Source of the DNA: Sphingobacteriaceae bacterium
GTDB lineage: Bacteria; Bacteroidota; Bacteroidia; Sphingobacteriales; Sphingobacteriaceae
Reading direction: 5' to 3'
NCBI GenBank assembly: GCA_017745075.1
Contig: JAGIAD010000004.1
Location: forward strand, 1-64,000
Length of the DNA: 64,000 nt
Part shown: piece by piece, positions 62,473 through 64,000 of the stretch
Layout: every line of letters starts with the position of its first letter
How positions within the stretch are numbered: position 1 is the stretch's first letter
Program-made: the position numbers and the translations under genes
The notes under the pieces: generated by a model
The model's input: only the letters and a program-made list of their open reading frames with translations
Databases searched by the model: none
Told to the model about the DNA's origin: nothing

Positions 62473-62796
62473 TTAGATTTTTCCAATCCACCCATACCAA
62501 TGTCCGTTTTTCAGGTAATCAGGATCGGTTTCATGATCGTAGGCTTCTTTTTCAAAAATAATGTTGCGATAGGCCCTGTCGTGATTTTGGTATCTGAAAA
62601 GATTAATGAAGTAGTTAAAAAAATATAAGATGTAAAAGGGGAAAATAAGCAGCTCTAATTGCTGGCGCAGGTGGATTTTTTCATGGTTAATAATTTCCAT
62701 ATCATTTTTAAACCTTTCTGATTTTAATAATATAAAAGGAAATATGGCCATGCCGGCCGCCGGAAGTTTTTTAATGATGATAATCGGCGCCCTCAC
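62473..62796 (-). CDS. Small membrane protein with HExxH motif
   Basis: A 107-residue protein. The start is GTG, overlapping the upstream gene's stop by 4 bp (GTGA). An HExxH-type zinc motif (NHEKIHLRQQ, about residues 37-41) is followed at once by a hydrophobic segment (LLIFPFYILYFFNYFINLF). It ends with an aromatic tail (HWYGWIGKI). The layout resembles the core of M48/M56-type membrane proteases but is far shorter. Activity is unproven; it may be a minimal metalloprotease or a relic. Confidence 0.65.
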   Translation of the reverse strand: MRAPIIIIKKLPAAGMAIFPFILLKSERFKNDMEIINHEKIHLRQQLELLIFPFYILYFFNYFINLFRYQNHDRAYRNIIFEKEAYDHETDPDYLKNGHWYGWIGKI

Positions 62797-63545
62797 AGTT
62801 TATCGATCGTTATTTTTGGCAGTTTAGGTAATTGCAGCGCTTTCGGGTTTAACTTGTAGCTTTTATAAGCGTTCCGGATAAACTGGTTGAAAGAATAATC
62901 TGTTGCATCGAGCACAAACTGGTAAGTCGGACGGTACTGCTGCATAAAATCAGTCAGTTCATCGCCTTGTATGCCCAATACCTGCCGCACCAGGTTGGCA
63001 TTAAAACGGTAATCGATCAGATCTTCACGGTAATCTTTCTCGAGGATTTTTTGCAGGTGACGGGCATTTCTTCCCTGTCGGCTCAACAGGTTGTAAATGG
63101 CATCGATACCCAAACCTACCCCACCGTTGCCAAGGTTTAATAAATCTTTGCTGCTGCCTTTCATGGTTTGATAACGGTATTCTTGCACATTTTTTTCGTA
63201 AAGCTGCTGCGGTGTTAGCCTTTTCTGTTGGATTACCACATCGCGCAGCCTGATTCCCAATGTTTTAAGCTGAAAATACATAGCGGTTTGGCCCTTAAAT
63301 ACCATCGTATCTACCCCATAGCCCGATAAAGCCGCAACCAAAGTATCGCCCGGAATGGCAAAGGTGCTAAACTCTCCCTTTGTATTGTTATATAAACCAT
63401 CGCCGGTGCGGATGTTGTAAATATAAACCTTGGCCAGGCGTTGTTTGGTTTCTTTTTCAATAACAATTCCCTGCACAGGTTTTGTTTGTGCATATAACAG
63501 CTTAGAGAGTCCTGTAAGAAGAATAAAGGTGAAAAAAAATCTCAT
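62793..63545 (-). CDS. Exported CarboxypepD_reg-like domain protein
   Basis: A 250-residue protein with a signal peptide (RFFFTFILLTGLSKLLYA). A carboxypeptidase-regulatory-like domain covers about residues 22-100 (VQGIVIEKETKQRLAKVYI, STFAIPGDTLVAALSGYGVD). The helical C-terminal half ends in KLPKITIDKL. The plan matches the protein at 37403. It overlaps the HExxH gene by 4 bp, so the two are translationally coupled. Confidence 0.78.
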   Translation of the reverse strand: MRFFFTFILLTGLSKLLYAQTKPVQGIVIEKETKQRLAKVYIYNIRTGDGLYNNTKGEFSTFAIPGDTLVAALSGYGVDTMVFKGQTAMYFQLKTLGIRLRDVVIQQKRLTPQQLYEKNVQEYRYQTMKGSSKDLLNLGNGGVGLGIDAIYNLLSRQGRNARHLQKILEKDYREDLIDYRFNANLVRQVLGIQGDELTDFMQQYRPTYQFVLDATDYSFNQFIRNAYKSYKLNPKALQLPKLPKITIDKL

Positions 63546-63593
63546 TAGGCTACAAAACTACAAATATCTGGCAGGCAATGTTTTTCCTTAACA

Positions 63594-64000
63594 TTATTTA
63601 ACCTTAAGTACCTGACCTAATTTAATTCCATCTGTAGTTATTCCGTTCAGCATTTTTAACTGATCAACTGTTAAATTAAAACGTTTTGAAATGTTATACA
63701 AAGTATCGCCTTTAACAACGGTATAAGTGCCATCGGCAACAATTGGTTTTGCACCAGGAGGGGGGGTATCAACCGGCGTAAACTTTGCTTTTTCCTGTGG
63801 GATATTCTGGTTGATCTCTGTAAAAACCCGGTCTTCACGTGCAATCTTCTGTTTTTCACTTTCAGGCTGATCGTATTGATAAAGCTGGTATTTCTCGATG
63901 GTATTGATCAGCAGATCGGGATATTTAGGGTTAGTGGCATATCCGGCTGTTTTTAAGCCCTGCGCCCAACTTTTATAGTCGTTTTTATCCAATTGGAAAA
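63594..64000 (-). CDS. Glucosaminidase/LysM protein, C-terminal part only
   Basis: The open frame runs off the right edge, so the N-terminus is outside the window. The visible 135 residues begin with the end of a mannosyl-glycoprotein endo-beta-N-acetylglucosaminidase (FlgJ-like) domain (DKNDYKSWAQGLKTAGYATN). A Gln/Pro linker follows, then a C-terminal LysM domain (YTVVKGDTLYNISKRFN). It is probably an exported peptidoglycan hydrolase. It is the first gene of the minus-strand envelope cluster. Confidence 0.85.
   Translation of the reverse strand, partial: FQLDKNDYKSWAQGLKTAGYATNPKYPDLLINTIEKYQLYQYDQPESEKQKIAREDRVFTEINQNIPQEKAKFTPVDTPPPGAKPIVADGTYTVVKGDTLYNISKRFNLTVDQLKMLNGITTDGIKLGQVLKVK

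Noticed and set aside
62379..62495. 39-residue N-terminal extension of the DUF3078 protein
   Set aside because: It encodes unlikely F/K-rich sequence before a good signal peptide and overlaps the end of the HExxH gene.

Overview
The window looks like a chromosomal segment of a Bacteroidota bacterium, most likely a Sphingobacteriaceae member such as Pedobacter. The grounds are many TAnnTTTG (-7 type) promoter boxes in place of sigma70 -10/-35 pairs, an S16 protein with a long Ala/Glu tail, several CarboxypepD_reg/outer-membrane beta-barrel proteins, DUF5916, DUF3078, DUF4419 and VIT-domain proteins, a 7TM-DISM histidine kinase and SKKD/CKKD-type lipoproteins. The genus is inferred from gene content and was not tested. 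No rRNA, tRNA, CRISPR array, prophage or insertion sequence was recognised.

Layout. 0-4 kb: mfd with a small DUF3820 gene behind it. 4-8 kb: DUF2752, TM2, NIF3-like and zinc-ribbon proteins and a secreted TPR protein. 8-12 kb: a KASIII-like thiolase and a histidine kinase/response regulator pair. 12-15 kb: three consecutive genes for exported proteins (V8-like serine protease, unknown beta-rich protein, LpxR-like lipid A deacylase), then a LUD protein. 15-22 kb: rsfS-ftsH diverging from birA, two DsbD-type genes, pfkA, ybjQ. 22-26 kb: a large VIT-domain protein and a deoxyribonucleotidase. 26-31 kb: the rpsP-rimM-trmD-rplS translation cluster, split by a hairpin repeat, a lipoprotein gene and a DUF4419 gene. 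31-41 kb: mscS, psd, hpt, a GT51 glycosyltransferase with an AsmA-like front half, mrp-nfu, def, an M16 peptidase. 41-48 kb: an S9 oligopeptidase, proB-proA, a beta-CASP MBL protein. 48-52 kb: a lipoprotein, an orphan HTH protein in gene-poor surroundings, yifB. 52-64 kb: a TonB-C protein, ffh, two large outer-membrane proteins, an AraC regulator diverging from a siderophore-interacting flavoprotein, and a four-gene envelope cluster that leaves the window inside a glucosaminidase/LysM gene.

Most of the window is housekeeping or envelope biology and no complete novel defence or mobile system was found. The best leads are a 17-4-17 bp direct repeat of AraC half-site geometry between the AraC and flavoprotein genes, a VIT protein carrying a SusC-like plug-signature segment far from any receptor, the protease/LpxR export cluster, the AsmA-GT51 fusion, a tiny membrane HExxH protein, start codons placed 4-5 nt behind -7 boxes (possible leaderless mRNAs), and a dispersed family of GTCATYCTGA-type hairpin repeats that brackets or splits genes.
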